Positions 35,856-43,792 of a DNA stretch of 64,000 nucleotides are shown here, piece by piece. Below the pieces are notes generated by a model that made no database searches, was not told where the DNA came from, and saw only the letters and a program-made list of their open reading frames with translations. Origin of the DNA: an uncultured Lachnospiraceae bacterium. Its GTDB lineage: Bacteria; Bacillota_A; Clostridia; Lachnospirales; Lachnospiraceae. Position numbers and translations under genes: made by a program. The first letter of the stretch is position 1; each line of letters begins with the position of its first letter. The DNA lies in the NCBI GenBank assembly GCA_902801585.1, contig CADCIU010000019.1, positions 1 through 64,000 of the forward strand, read 5' to 3'.

Positions 35856-35982
35856 CTGTTTTATGCGTATCCCCTTAAACTAAAGCACATAATCAAGGAA
35901 ATATCCGTCTGCATCTTCCGCGGCTGAGATCCGCTTGATCAGGCTTTGCCATAACAAGAGAATACTATAAAAGGAGAATACT

Positions 35983-37314
35983 ATGCTGCGTAACGGACAG
36001 ATCAAGATTTCCTCCTTTCAGATCATTATAGGCAGTTTTTTGGCCATTATACTTACCGGTGCCTTTTTGCTCATGCTTCCTTTCTGTTCTGCTCAGGGCA
36101 CGGTCACCCCTTTCAGTGACACACTGTTTACTGCCACCTCAGCCGTATGTGTGACAGGACTCGTCGTAAGAGACACGGCGACGCATTGGTCTCCCTTTGG
36201 CCAGCTCCTGATCCTGATCCTGATCCAGATCGGCGGACTGGGAACGATCACTTTGGCGACAATGGTCACCATGCTGGCAGGCAGAAAGATCAGCCTGTTT
36301 CAGCGAAGTGTTCTGCGGGATGCGGTCTCCGCCGGCCAGCTGGGCGGGATCCTGCATTTCACGCGTTTTATTCTGACGGGTACTCTGGCAGCGGAGCTTC
36401 TGGGGGCTTTATTTCTCTTCCCTGCTTTCCTTCGGGAGTTTCCGCTGTTTCAGAGTATTCTATATTCTGTCTTTCACTCCATATCGGCGTTCTGCAACGC
36501 GGGATTTGACCTTATGGGCATGAGACAGCCCTACTCCTCTCTCACATGGTACTCCGGAAGTGTGCTGGTCAATGTGACCATCATGCTGCTGATCATCATG
36601 GGCGGCCTGGGATTCAGGACTTGGGAAGACCTGATCATTCATCGGAAGAACACCCGCAAATGCCAGCTGCAGACCAAGCTGATCCTCCTCATGACGCTGC
36701 TGCTGATCTTCATTCCCGCGATCGCCTTTTTCTTCGCGGAATACAGCGGACTGCCGCTCAAAGAACGGATCCTCGCTTCTTTGTTCCAATCCGTGACGAC
36801 AAGGACCGCAGGCTTTAACACCACAGACTTTGCCGGGTTCTCTGACTCCGGACAGCTCCTGAGCATCATACTGATGCTGATCGGGGGCTCCCCGGGTTCC
36901 ACGGCCGGCGGTATGAAGACAACGACCATCGCTATTCTGGTCCTGAATGCGCACGGCACCTTCCGGCACAGAGACGAGGCTTCTGCTTTTTCCCGCAGGA
37001 TCAGCGACCAGTCTGTCAAAATAGCGGCAACCATTTTTGCTCTCTATCTGTCCCTGTTCACTGTCGGCGCCATGATCATCAGCATTGCGGAGTCTCTTCC
37101 CCTCCTGACCTGCATGTTCGAAACCGCCTCCGCTATAGGTACGGTGGGGCTGACGCTGGGTATTACGCCTCAGCTCGGGCTCCTGTCCCGTATGATCCTC
37201 ATTTTCCTCATGTATTTCGGCAGGGTCGGCGGGCTGACGCTCATCTATGCCGCTGTTCCCTCAAGGCGCATGCGCAATCAGAGACTGCCGCTGGAAAACG
37301 TCTCTGTCGGTTAA
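35983..37314 (+). CDS. Potassium uptake channel subunit, TrkH/KtrB family
   Basis: 443 residues with eight to ten membrane segments. The four pore loops are present, each with the filter glycine: TATSAVCVTGLVV, HSISAFCNAGFDLMG, VTTRTAGFNTTDF, TASAIGTVGLTLG. Its length fits KtrB better than E. coli TrkH. It would import K+ with the RCK regulator encoded 110 bases downstream. AAAAGGAGAA precedes the ATG. Expression is likely tied to the kinase and regulator that follow in the same unit. Confidence 0.93.
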   Translation: MLRNGQIKISSFQIIIGSFLAIILTGAFLLMLPFCSAQGTVTPFSDTLFTATSAVCVTGLVVRDTATHWSPFGQLLILILIQIGGLGTITLATMVTMLAGRKISLFQRSVLRDAVSAGQLGGILHFTRFILTGTLAAELLGALFLFPAFLREFPLFQSILYSVFHSISAFCNAGFDLMGMRQPYSSLTWYSGSVLVNVTIMLLIIMGGLGFRTWEDLIIHRKNTRKCQLQTKLILLMTLLLIFIPAIAFFFAEYSGLPLKERILASLFQSVTTRTAGFNTTDFAGFSDSGQLLSIILMLIGGSPGSTAGGMKTTTIAILVLNAHGTFRHRDEASAFSRRISDQSVKIAATIFALYLSLFTVGAMIISIAESLPLLTCMFETASAIGTVGLTLGITPQLGLLSRMILIFLMYFGRVGGLTLIYAAVPSRRMRNQRLPLENVSVG

Positions 37315-37340
37315 TCCGTAGTCTGTATCTGTTTTACAGC

Positions 37341-37386
37341 TGTTTGTATCTTTTAAATGTTTATATCTTTATAAATGTTTGTATCG
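37341..37386. repeat. 17-18 bp tandem repeat between trkH and trkA
   Basis: TGTTTGTATCTTTTAAA, TGTTTATATCTTTATAAA and a partial third unit TGTTTGTATCG follow the trkH stop directly. They fill most of the 110-base gap between trkH and trkA. Confidence 0.75.
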
Positions 37387-37426
37387 TTGCGTTATTAAGA
37401 TCTGATCTGACAAGGAGGCTGAACCG

Positions 37427-38086
37427 ATGAAAAACATACTTCTGATCGGTCTTGGAAGATTTGGCAGACATTGTGCCAGAAAGCTGAATGAGCTGGGCCA
37501 CCAGGTGATGGCCGTGGATGTCCGCGAGGACCGCGTCGATACTGTTCTGCCCTATGTGACGGACGGTCTGATCGGCAACAGCACGCGGGCGGATTTTATG
37601 AAAACGCTGGGCGTTCGCAATTTTGACGTGTGCATCGTTGCGATCGGCGACGATTTCCAGAGTTCCCTGGAGACCACCGCCCTGCTCAAAGACCTGGGCG
37701 CGCAGCACGTCGTAGCGAGAGCCGCGAGAGATGTGCACGCCCGCTTCCTTGCCAGAAACGGCGCCGATGAGGTGATCTATCCGGAAAGACAGCTTGCCGA
37801 ATGGACTGCAATACGTTATAGTTCGAATCATATTCTGGACTACACGCCTTTAAGTGAAGAGTATGCAGTCTATGAGATTGAGATTCCCGCAAACTGGACC
37901 GGCAAGAGTCTGGCAGATCTGGATCTGCGCCGCAAACATCAGATCAACGTATTTGCCATCAAGCAGGGCAGTCGGCTGATCATGGATGTTCACCCGGATG
38001 TACCCCTTCGCAAAAATCAGACGCTTCTGGTCATCGGCAATAATAAGGAAGTCATGAAATGCTTTCATCAGGGCAAAATATCTTAG
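37427..38086 (+). CDS. Potassium uptake regulatory subunit, TrkA/KtrA family (RCK)
   Basis: 219 residues. The N-terminal RCK domain opens with NILLIGLGRFGRHCARKLNE, the GxGxxG nucleotide-binding loop, and an acidic residue ends the second strand (MAVDVRED). An RCK-C (TrkA-C) domain fills residues 140-219. It forms the cytoplasmic gating ring on TrkH/KtrB and binds adenine nucleotides; C-domains of Firmicutes homologues also bind c-di-AMP. The end overlaps the kinase gene by 28 bases. Confidence 0.92.
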   Translation: MKNILLIGLGRFGRHCARKLNELGHQVMAVDVREDRVDTVLPYVTDGLIGNSTRADFMKTLGVRNFDVCIVAIGDDFQSSLETTALLKDLGAQHVVARAARDVHARFLARNGADEVIYPERQLAEWTAIRYSSNHILDYTPLSEEYAVYEIEIPANWTGKSLADLDLRRKHQINVFAIKQGSRLIMDVHPDVPLRKNQTLLVIGNNKEVMKCFHQGKIS

Positions 38087-39693
38087 GTGCCGCTTTCCGG
38101 CAGCTCAGACGTTCCGATTTTCTGCCTTCAAGGCTCATGCCGCCCGGCAAAAAGGGCATCCGCAGTCTGATCATGGATTTTATGATCTATACTGCGGTCA
38201 TGACAGGATGCACACTGATCGGCCTCCTGTTCAGATGGCTCGGCTTTTCCGACGCGACGATCATCACTGTCTATATTCTGGGCGTATTGATCTCCGCTGT
38301 ACTGGTGACGAGCTATCTCAGCAATATCATCGTCTCCTTCGAGGCGATGATCGTGTTCAATTTCTTCTTTACAGAGCCGCTGTTCACGCTGCACGCCTAT
38401 GACGCGGAGTATCCGGTCACCTTCGTGGTCATGCTGATCGTCTCTTTCATATCCAGTACGATCGCGGCGCGTCTCAAGGCGATCGCCCTGCAGTCGGACG
38501 CGACATACGCCCGTACAAAGCTTTTGTTCGACACGGCGAGTCAGCTCCACAAAATGAGCGAGTACAACGAGATCCTCAGCACGACAGGCGGCCAGCTCGC
38601 CAAGCTGATCAATAAACCGGTCTATCTCTATGACATAAACCGCGGACTCGACCTCTGTCTTCTCTTTATTCCGGGAGAGGTCTCCCCGCAGGCCATCGCC
38701 ACCGATGACAAGAGCCGTCCGGTCGTCAAATGGGTCAGCGTAAGGAACAAGCCGGCCGGAAAAGGGACCGAAGTTTTTCCGGCCGTCGCAATGCGTTTTT
38801 TGCCCGTGAGCAGCCGCGACCGCGTCTACGCGGTGATAGGATACGATCCCGAAGAGGAACAGAATGCTCCGGCGGATCAGCCCGGCCAGTTCGACCGCGC
38901 TCTGATCGTCTCTATTTTGGGAGAGTGTTCCATGGCGCTCGAAAAGGAGCGGATCCAGAGGGAGAAAGAGGAAGAAGTCCTGCGACGCAGAAATGAAAAG
39001 CTCCGCGCGGACCTTCTGCGCTCCATCTCCCACGATCTGCGCACGCCCCTGACCTCCATCTCCGGCAATGCCAGCAATCTGCTCGCCTCGGGAGATGAAT
39101 TCGACGCAGTGACGCGCAGACAGCTCTATTCGGATATTTACGATGACTCCGTCTGGCTGATCAGCCTGGTGGAAAATCTGCTCGCTGTGAGCCGCATTGA
39201 GGACGGCACGATGAAGCTGCACCGCAAGCTGGAGCTTCTCGACGATATCATCACGGAAGCGCTGATGCATATTGACAGACGGAGCGCGGAACATACGATC
39301 ATTGCAGAGCCTTCCGAGGAGGCGCTGCTGGTGGAAGTGGACGGACGGCTGATCGTCCAGGTCCTCATCAATCTGATCAACAACGCGATCCAGTATACGC
39401 CGGCCGGCTCAACGATCTGCATCAGCTGCCGCCGCGGAAGCGACCACGCCAAGGTGACCGTCTCCGACGACGGTCCGGGTATCCCGGACGAGGAGAAGGA
39501 CTCCGTCTTCACAATGTTCTACAGCGGCAGCAAGAAAGTGACGGACAGCAAGCGAAGCCTCGGACTCGGCCTGGCCCTGTGCCGCTCCATCATCCGCGCC
39601 CACGGATGCGAGATCTTTTTGGAAGAGAACGATCCCCATGGCGCCTCATTTACATTTACTCTGCCCGTGAAGGAGGTGATGCTGCATGAATAA
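38059..39693 (+). CDS. KdpD-like sensor histidine kinase lacking the N-terminal KdpD/Usp region
   Basis: 544 residues against about 900 for full KdpD. It begins with a DUF4118 membrane block of four segments (about 38-130), followed by a GAF-like region, then the HisKA motif RSISHDLRTPLTSISG near residue 318 with the phospho-accepting His, and an ATPase domain with NLINNAIQYT, DDGPGIP and GLGLALCRSI. The N-terminal KdpD ATP-binding and Usp modules are absent. The start lies inside trkA and has AAGGAA upstream. It pairs with the next gene and probably senses potassium or turgor to control this Trk unit, as no kdpFABC pump is present. Confidence 0.88.
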   Translation: MLSSGQNILGAAFRQLRRSDFLPSRLMPPGKKGIRSLIMDFMIYTAVMTGCTLIGLLFRWLGFSDATIITVYILGVLISAVLVTSYLSNIIVSFEAMIVFNFFFTEPLFTLHAYDAEYPVTFVVMLIVSFISSTIAARLKAIALQSDATYARTKLLFDTASQLHKMSEYNEILSTTGGQLAKLINKPVYLYDINRGLDLCLLFIPGEVSPQAIATDDKSRPVVKWVSVRNKPAGKGTEVFPAVAMRFLPVSSRDRVYAVIGYDPEEEQNAPADQPGQFDRALIVSILGECSMALEKERIQREKEEEVLRRRNEKLRADLLRSISHDLRTPLTSISGNASNLLASGDEFDAVTRRQLYSDIYDDSVWLISLVENLLAVSRIEDGTMKLHRKLELLDDIITEALMHIDRRSAEHTIIAEPSEEALLVEVDGRLIVQVLINLINNAIQYTPAGSTICISCRRGSDHAKVTVSDDGPGIPDEEKDSVFTMFYSGSKKVTDSKRSLGLGLALCRSIIRAHGCEIFLEENDPHGASFTFTLPVKEVMLHE

Positions 39694-40378
39694 ATTCATG
39701 GTCCTTGTTGTGGAAGATGACAAACTGATCCAGAACCTGATGTCCACAACACTTGACATTCACAACTATCGCTACCTGACAGCGTCTACTGCCACCGATG
39801 CCCTGCTGCAGATCACTTCCCATAACCCGGATGTCATCTTTCTCGACCTGGGGCTTCCGGATATGGACGGTGTCGACCTGATCCGCAAGATCCGCACCTG
39901 GTCTTCCACGCCGATCATCGTGATCAGCGCACGAAGCGAAGACCAGGACAAGATCGAAGCCCTCGACGCGGGTGCCGACGACTATCTGACCAAACCCTTC
40001 TCCGTCGATGAGCTCCTGGCGCGTCTGCGCGTCACGCAGCGGCGGCTGAGCGCTGCGCAGGGCGGTATGCCCTCCCATATATTCGAAAACGGAGATTTAA
40101 AAGTGGATTTTGCCGCAGGGACGGCGTATATGAACGGTGAAGAATTGGCTCTGACACCGATCGAGTACAAACTCCTGTGTCTTTTTTGCAAGAACATCGG
40201 CAAGACCCTGACCCACACTTACCTGACCGACGCCATTTGGGGAAACACTTTCGACAGCGATCTCGCATCACTGCGCGTCTTCATGGCGTCCCTCAGAAAA
40301 AAAATAGAAAAAGACACCACGCATCCCCGGTATATTCAGACAAGAATCGGCGTCGGATACAGAATGAACAGGTTATGA
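39686..40378 (+). CDS. KdpE-like OmpR-family response regulator
   Basis: 230 residues. Receiver domain with phospho-acceptor Asp54 in DVIFLDLGLPDMDG, acid pocket EDD (10-12) and Lys in YLTKPFS; C-terminal winged helix with the recognition segment TYLTDAIWGNTF and RVFMASLRKKIEKD, as in KdpE. GGAGGTG lies before the ATG and the start overlaps the kinase gene by 8 bases. It should bind near the trk genes; the palindrome at 40472-40488 is one possible site. Confidence 0.9.
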   Translation: MNKFMVLVVEDDKLIQNLMSTTLDIHNYRYLTASTATDALLQITSHNPDVIFLDLGLPDMDGVDLIRKIRTWSSTPIIVISARSEDQDKIEALDAGADDYLTKPFSVDELLARLRVTQRRLSAAQGGMPSHIFENGDLKVDFAAGTAYMNGEELALTPIEYKLLCLFCKNIGKTLTHTYLTDAIWGNTFDSDLASLRVFMASLRKKIEKDTTHPRYIQTRIGVGYRMNRL

Positions 40379-40397
40379 ACGCATAAGGAGGTTCAAA

Positions 40398-40478
40398 ATG
40401 CGAGAATTGATGTTATTTGTTTTCTTTCTTCTCGATGGCGCACTGATCGGATATATGCTTCGGAATTTCAGCGTTTAA
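40398..40478 (+). CDS. 26-aa hydrophobic peptide, KdpF-like
   Basis: AAGGAGG stands seven bases before the ATG at 40398. The frame codes MRELMLFVFFLLDGALIGYM followed by LRNFSV and a stop, a single membrane helix of about 17 residues with a charged N-terminus. It lies 19 bases after the response-regulator stop. Length, one helix and position by KdpD/KdpE resemble KdpF, the small Kdp subunit, but KdpABC is absent. The strong ribosome site and hydrophobic pattern support a real gene, though one this short could be chance. Confidence 0.6.
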   Translation: MRELMLFVFFLLDGALIGYMLRNFSV

Positions 40479-40488
40479 AATTTAAACG
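40472..40488. promoter_or_regulatory. 17-bp palindrome
   Basis: CGTTTAAA-A-TTTAAACG is a perfect inverted repeat with a single central base, overlapping the stop codon of the 26-aa frame. It may be an operator for the KdpE-like regulator or simply A+T-rich chance. Confidence 0.4.
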
Positions 40489-40490
40489 TA

Positions 40491-40546
40491 TAGAATAGTA
40501 TTTATAGAATAGTATTTATAGAATAGTGTTTAGAACAGTTTATAAG
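40491..40546. repeat. 14-bp tandem repeat (4 units)
   Basis: TAGAATAGTATTTA occurs twice exactly (40491-40504, 40505-40518), then as TAGAATAGTGTTTA (40519-40532) and TAGAACAGTTTATA (40533-40546). It lies in the promoter area of the SNF transporter gene. Confidence 0.92.
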
Positions 40547-40617
40547 AATTAGATAGATTTTGTTCCAAAATTGTTATATGATAGGAAAATCGACTGAAAA
40601 AAAGGAGGCATACAATT

Positions 40618-41985
40618 TTGGAACAGAATCAACGCGGTTCATTTACAGGTAAGCTCGGCTTTGTCCTTTCCGCTGCGGGCGCATCCGTCGGACTGGGCAA
40701 TATTTGGAGATTCCCTTACCTGGCTGCCAAGTACGGCGGCGGTGCATTTCTTCTCGTTTATATCATCCTTGCGCTCACATTTGGTTACACAATGATCATC
40801 GCTGAGACTGCGATCGGACGTTCTTCACAGAAGAGCCCTGTAAGTGCCTTTGCCCATTTCAGCAGCTCTCCCTTCGCCAGACTGGGCGGCTGGCTCAACG
40901 CGATCGTCCCGATTCTGATCTGTCCCTATTACTCCGTGATCGGAGGATGGGTCTGCAAGTATCTGTTCGCCTTTATCACGACCGATATGGACAAGATCAC
41001 TTCAGACACCTTTTTTACGGATTTTATAACGAACGGCGGCTCGGCAGAACTCTGGTTCTGTGTCTTTCTGGTCCTCAACCTCATTATCATTTACATGGGC
41101 GTCGAGAACGGCATTGAGCGCGTCTCAAGGATCATGATGCCGATCCTGCTGGTCCTGGCCGTGATCATCAGTGTCTATACGATCACCCGTCCCGGCGCTA
41201 TGGCAGGCGTTTCCTACATGCTGGTCCCTCACCCGGAGAACTTCTCCTGGATGACCGTTGTCTCCGCCATGGGGCAGATGTTCTATTCCCTTTCCATCGC
41301 GATGGGGATCCTGATCACATTCGGCTCCTATATGAAAAAAGAAGTCAGCATTGAGGACTCCACGGCACAGGTCGAATTCTTTGACACAGCGATCGCCGTT
41401 TTGGCAGGAATGATGATCATCCCGGCTGTATTCGCCTTCTCCGGCGGCGACCCGGAGCAGCTGGCCGCGGGCCCCTCTCTGATGTTCGTGACCATGCCCA
41501 AGATCTTCGCCACCATGGGATTTGGAAGGATCATCGGGATCCTCTTCTTCACTTTGGTCCTGTTTGCGGCTCTGACCAGTTCCATAGCGCTGACAGAGAG
41601 CGCCGTCTCCACTCTGGCAGACGAATTCAAGTGGAACCGGACCAAATGCACGACTGTTATGGCTGCGATCATGCTTGTACTCGGAACACTCTCCTGCCTG
41701 GGATACGGACCGCTCTCTTTCATCACCCTGATCGGGATGCCCTTCCTCGATTTCTTTGATTTTCTGACCAATTCCGTGATGATGCCCATCGCGGCGCTGG
41801 CCATCTGCCTTCTGGTTACGAAGTGCATGGGGATTGAAGCGCTGGAGCAGGAAGTGGAAGCGGACGGACACCCCTTCCGCCGCAAGAAGGTCTTCCGCGT
41901 CATGATCAGGTACATTGCGCCGATCTTCGTGCTGGTCATCCTGTTCAGCTCCGTTGCCAACGCATTCGGATGGATCTCGATGTAA
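40618..41985 (+). CDS. Sodium-dependent transporter, SNF (NSS) family
   Basis: 455 residues with eleven or twelve membrane segments. The unwound TM1 signature GLGNIWRFPYLAAKYGGGAF is intact, and the protein length matches prokaryotic NSS members such as MhsT. These symporters use the sodium gradient to import amino acids or similar solutes; the substrate cannot be read from sequence. The start is a TTG with AGGAGG nine bases upstream; no nearby ATG fits. It is followed by a terminator and is a single-gene unit. Confidence 0.93.
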   Translation: MEQNQRGSFTGKLGFVLSAAGASVGLGNIWRFPYLAAKYGGGAFLLVYIILALTFGYTMIIAETAIGRSSQKSPVSAFAHFSSSPFARLGGWLNAIVPILICPYYSVIGGWVCKYLFAFITTDMDKITSDTFFTDFITNGGSAELWFCVFLVLNLIIIYMGVENGIERVSRIMMPILLVLAVIISVYTITRPGAMAGVSYMLVPHPENFSWMTVVSAMGQMFYSLSIAMGILITFGSYMKKEVSIEDSTAQVEFFDTAIAVLAGMMIIPAVFAFSGGDPEQLAAGPSLMFVTMPKIFATMGFGRIIGILFFTLVLFAALTSSIALTESAVSTLADEFKWNRTKCTTVMAAIMLVLGTLSCLGYGPLSFITLIGMPFLDFFDFLTNSVMMPIAALAICLLVTKCMGIEALEQEVEADGHPFRRKKVFRVMIRYIAPIFVLVILFSSVANAFGWISM

Positions 41986-42013
41986 CAAATTCAGTGAATA
42001 CGATGCTTTTATT

Positions 42014-42037
42014 GCCGATCTCCTGATCGGCTTTTTT
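42014..42037 (+). terminator. Intrinsic terminator after the SNF transporter
   Basis: Stem GCCGATC / GATCGGC with loop TCCT, followed by six Ts. The whole hairpin, as 42013-42032, is repeated exactly at 42044-42063 inside the end of the next gene on the opposite strand. Confidence 0.85.
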
Positions 42038-42038
42038 G

Positions 42039-43787
42039 TTACATGCCGATCTCCTGATCGGCTATTCTCATGGTAGATTTCCTGTGAGAGACCAGAAGGA
42101 CCGTCTTTCCCTTCGCCTCTTCCCTGAGTGCCTTTAAAATGACCGCTTCATTGAGGCTGTCCAGATTGCTTGTGGGCTCATCCAGTAGCATGAACGGCGC
42201 ATCGTGCAGGAAGGCTCTGGCAAGGCCGATTCTCTGCCGCTCTCCACCGGAAAGCGTATCTCCGAGTTCTCCTACATTTGTTTCATACCCGGCGGGAAGG
42301 GTCATGATCCAGTCGTGCAGGGAGGCTTTTTTACAGGCCTCCTCCACCTCTTCCTGCGTCGCATCCGCTTTCGCGATCCGGATATTGCCTGCGATCGTAT
42401 CCTTGAACATCTGCGTGTCCTGGGTCAGGTATCCCTCCATATCGCGCAGATCTGAGGTATTGATCTCATTGATGTCCGTGAGCACTCTTCCTGCCGATGC
42501 CTGTCTGTCCGCGCCCGGGCCGGATTCGCCGGCGATCGCGATCTTCCCCTTATTCACTTCCCAAAACCGCATGAGTAGTCTGAGCAGCGTCGACTTTCCG
42601 CAGCCGCTCTCGCCCACGATCCCGATGATCTTGTGCTCCGGGATACTCAGAGAGAAGTTTCTGAGCACAAGCGTGCCCTGATCTGTTCCCTTCCTGCGGT
42701 CTTTGTCCGATTTTCCTCTTCCGTAGCCGAAAGAGACCATTCGGCACTCGGCGCCGTGAAATTCTGCCGCGGGCTGTCCCGTGATCTCCTCCGTCTCGGG
42801 CTCTTCTTCGAGGATCGCGAGGATCCTCTCACCGGACGCCACAGTATTTTGCAGCGTCGTGCCCAGTCCCGCCAGCGCCGATACCGGGCCAAAAGAGGAC
42901 ATCAGTGCGAGCGTCGGCAGCAAAAATCCGTCAAATCCGACCTTGCCGGACAGATACAGCCAGCCGGCAGCGACGACCATAAGCACGTCGAAGACCAGAA
43001 TAAAGGTGCCTGCGATCGCCAGATTGAGGCCCGTCAGCCGGTTGAGCGCACTTTGATGCCACATAAGCGCCTTCGTCTTCTTGTGCAGGACTGCCGTTCT
43101 CTCCCTGCTGTTTCCGTATTGGATCGTCTCATCCAGTCCTCTTATGTTCTCCAGGACACAGGAGGAGAGTTCCGCGGAGTGCCTGCGCACCTGCTGTCCC
43201 ATATTTCCGCTCAGCTTTGAGATGATGAGCGGCAGCAGGATCCCGACGCACAGATAAGCCGTCAGGGCCAAAAGACCCAAGGCCACGTGGAATGACCCTA
43301 TATACACACACATCACCACCTCCACGATCACCGCTATGCAGATCGGCGAGATCGTGTGCGCGTAGAACACTTCCAGCAGCTCCACGTCCGCTGTGATCAA
43401 TGAGACCAGATCTCCCTTATCTCTTCCCTCGAGTTTAGCGGGGCAGAGCCTCCTGAGCGCACCAAAGACCCTGTCACGGACGATCGCCAGCAGCCTGAAG
43501 GCAATGTAGTGATTCATGCGCTGCTCTATGAAACGGAGTACGGCGCGCACCAGTGCCAGGACCGGCAGCAGGATCCAGACGGTCCCGGACTCCAGCGGAG
43601 AGTCCAGTCCCAATCCCTCGAGGATCGCATAACCGCCCAGCACAGGTATGAACTGTACCGCCAAAAAGGCAAGTGTTCCCGCCGTCACGGCAATGATCAT
43701 AAACCCGGTCAGCGGTCTGACCAGGCCCAGCATTCTGAGCAGTGTGACCGGCTTTGCGGGAGTTCGCTTACTGTTTCTCTTACGCAT
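42039..43787 (-). CDS. CydC-like ABC transporter ATPase/permease
   Basis: 582 residues from the ATG at 43787. Six membrane segments in the first 300 residues (ABC exporter type 1 fold), then an ATPase domain with Walker A GESGCGKST, signature LSGGERQRIGLARAF and Walker B FMLLDEPTSNLD. It pairs with the gene immediately upstream to form a heterodimer like CydDC, which exports cysteine and glutathione in cytochrome bd assembly. cydAB is not in the window, so the true substrate is open. AAGG lies before the chosen ATG; a GTG three codons earlier is also possible. Its last codons form the second copy of a 20-bp hairpin sequence. Confidence 0.85.
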   Translation of the reverse strand: MRKRNSKRTPAKPVTLLRMLGLVRPLTGFMIIAVTAGTLAFLAVQFIPVLGGYAILEGLGLDSPLESGTVWILLPVLALVRAVLRFIEQRMNHYIAFRLLAIVRDRVFGALRRLCPAKLEGRDKGDLVSLITADVELLEVFYAHTISPICIAVIVEVVMCVYIGSFHVALGLLALTAYLCVGILLPLIISKLSGNMGQQVRRHSAELSSCVLENIRGLDETIQYGNSRERTAVLHKKTKALMWHQSALNRLTGLNLAIAGTFILVFDVLMVVAAGWLYLSGKVGFDGFLLPTLALMSSFGPVSALAGLGTTLQNTVASGERILAILEEEPETEEITGQPAAEFHGAECRMVSFGYGRGKSDKDRRKGTDQGTLVLRNFSLSIPEHKIIGIVGESGCGKSTLLRLLMRFWEVNKGKIAIAGESGPGADRQASAGRVLTDINEINTSDLRDMEGYLTQDTQMFKDTIAGNIRIAKADATQEEVEEACKKASLHDWIMTLPAGYETNVGELGDTLSGGERQRIGLARAFLHDAPFMLLDEPTSNLDSLNEAVILKALREEAKGKTVLLVSHRKSTMRIADQEIGM

Positions 43788-43792
43788 TCCGA

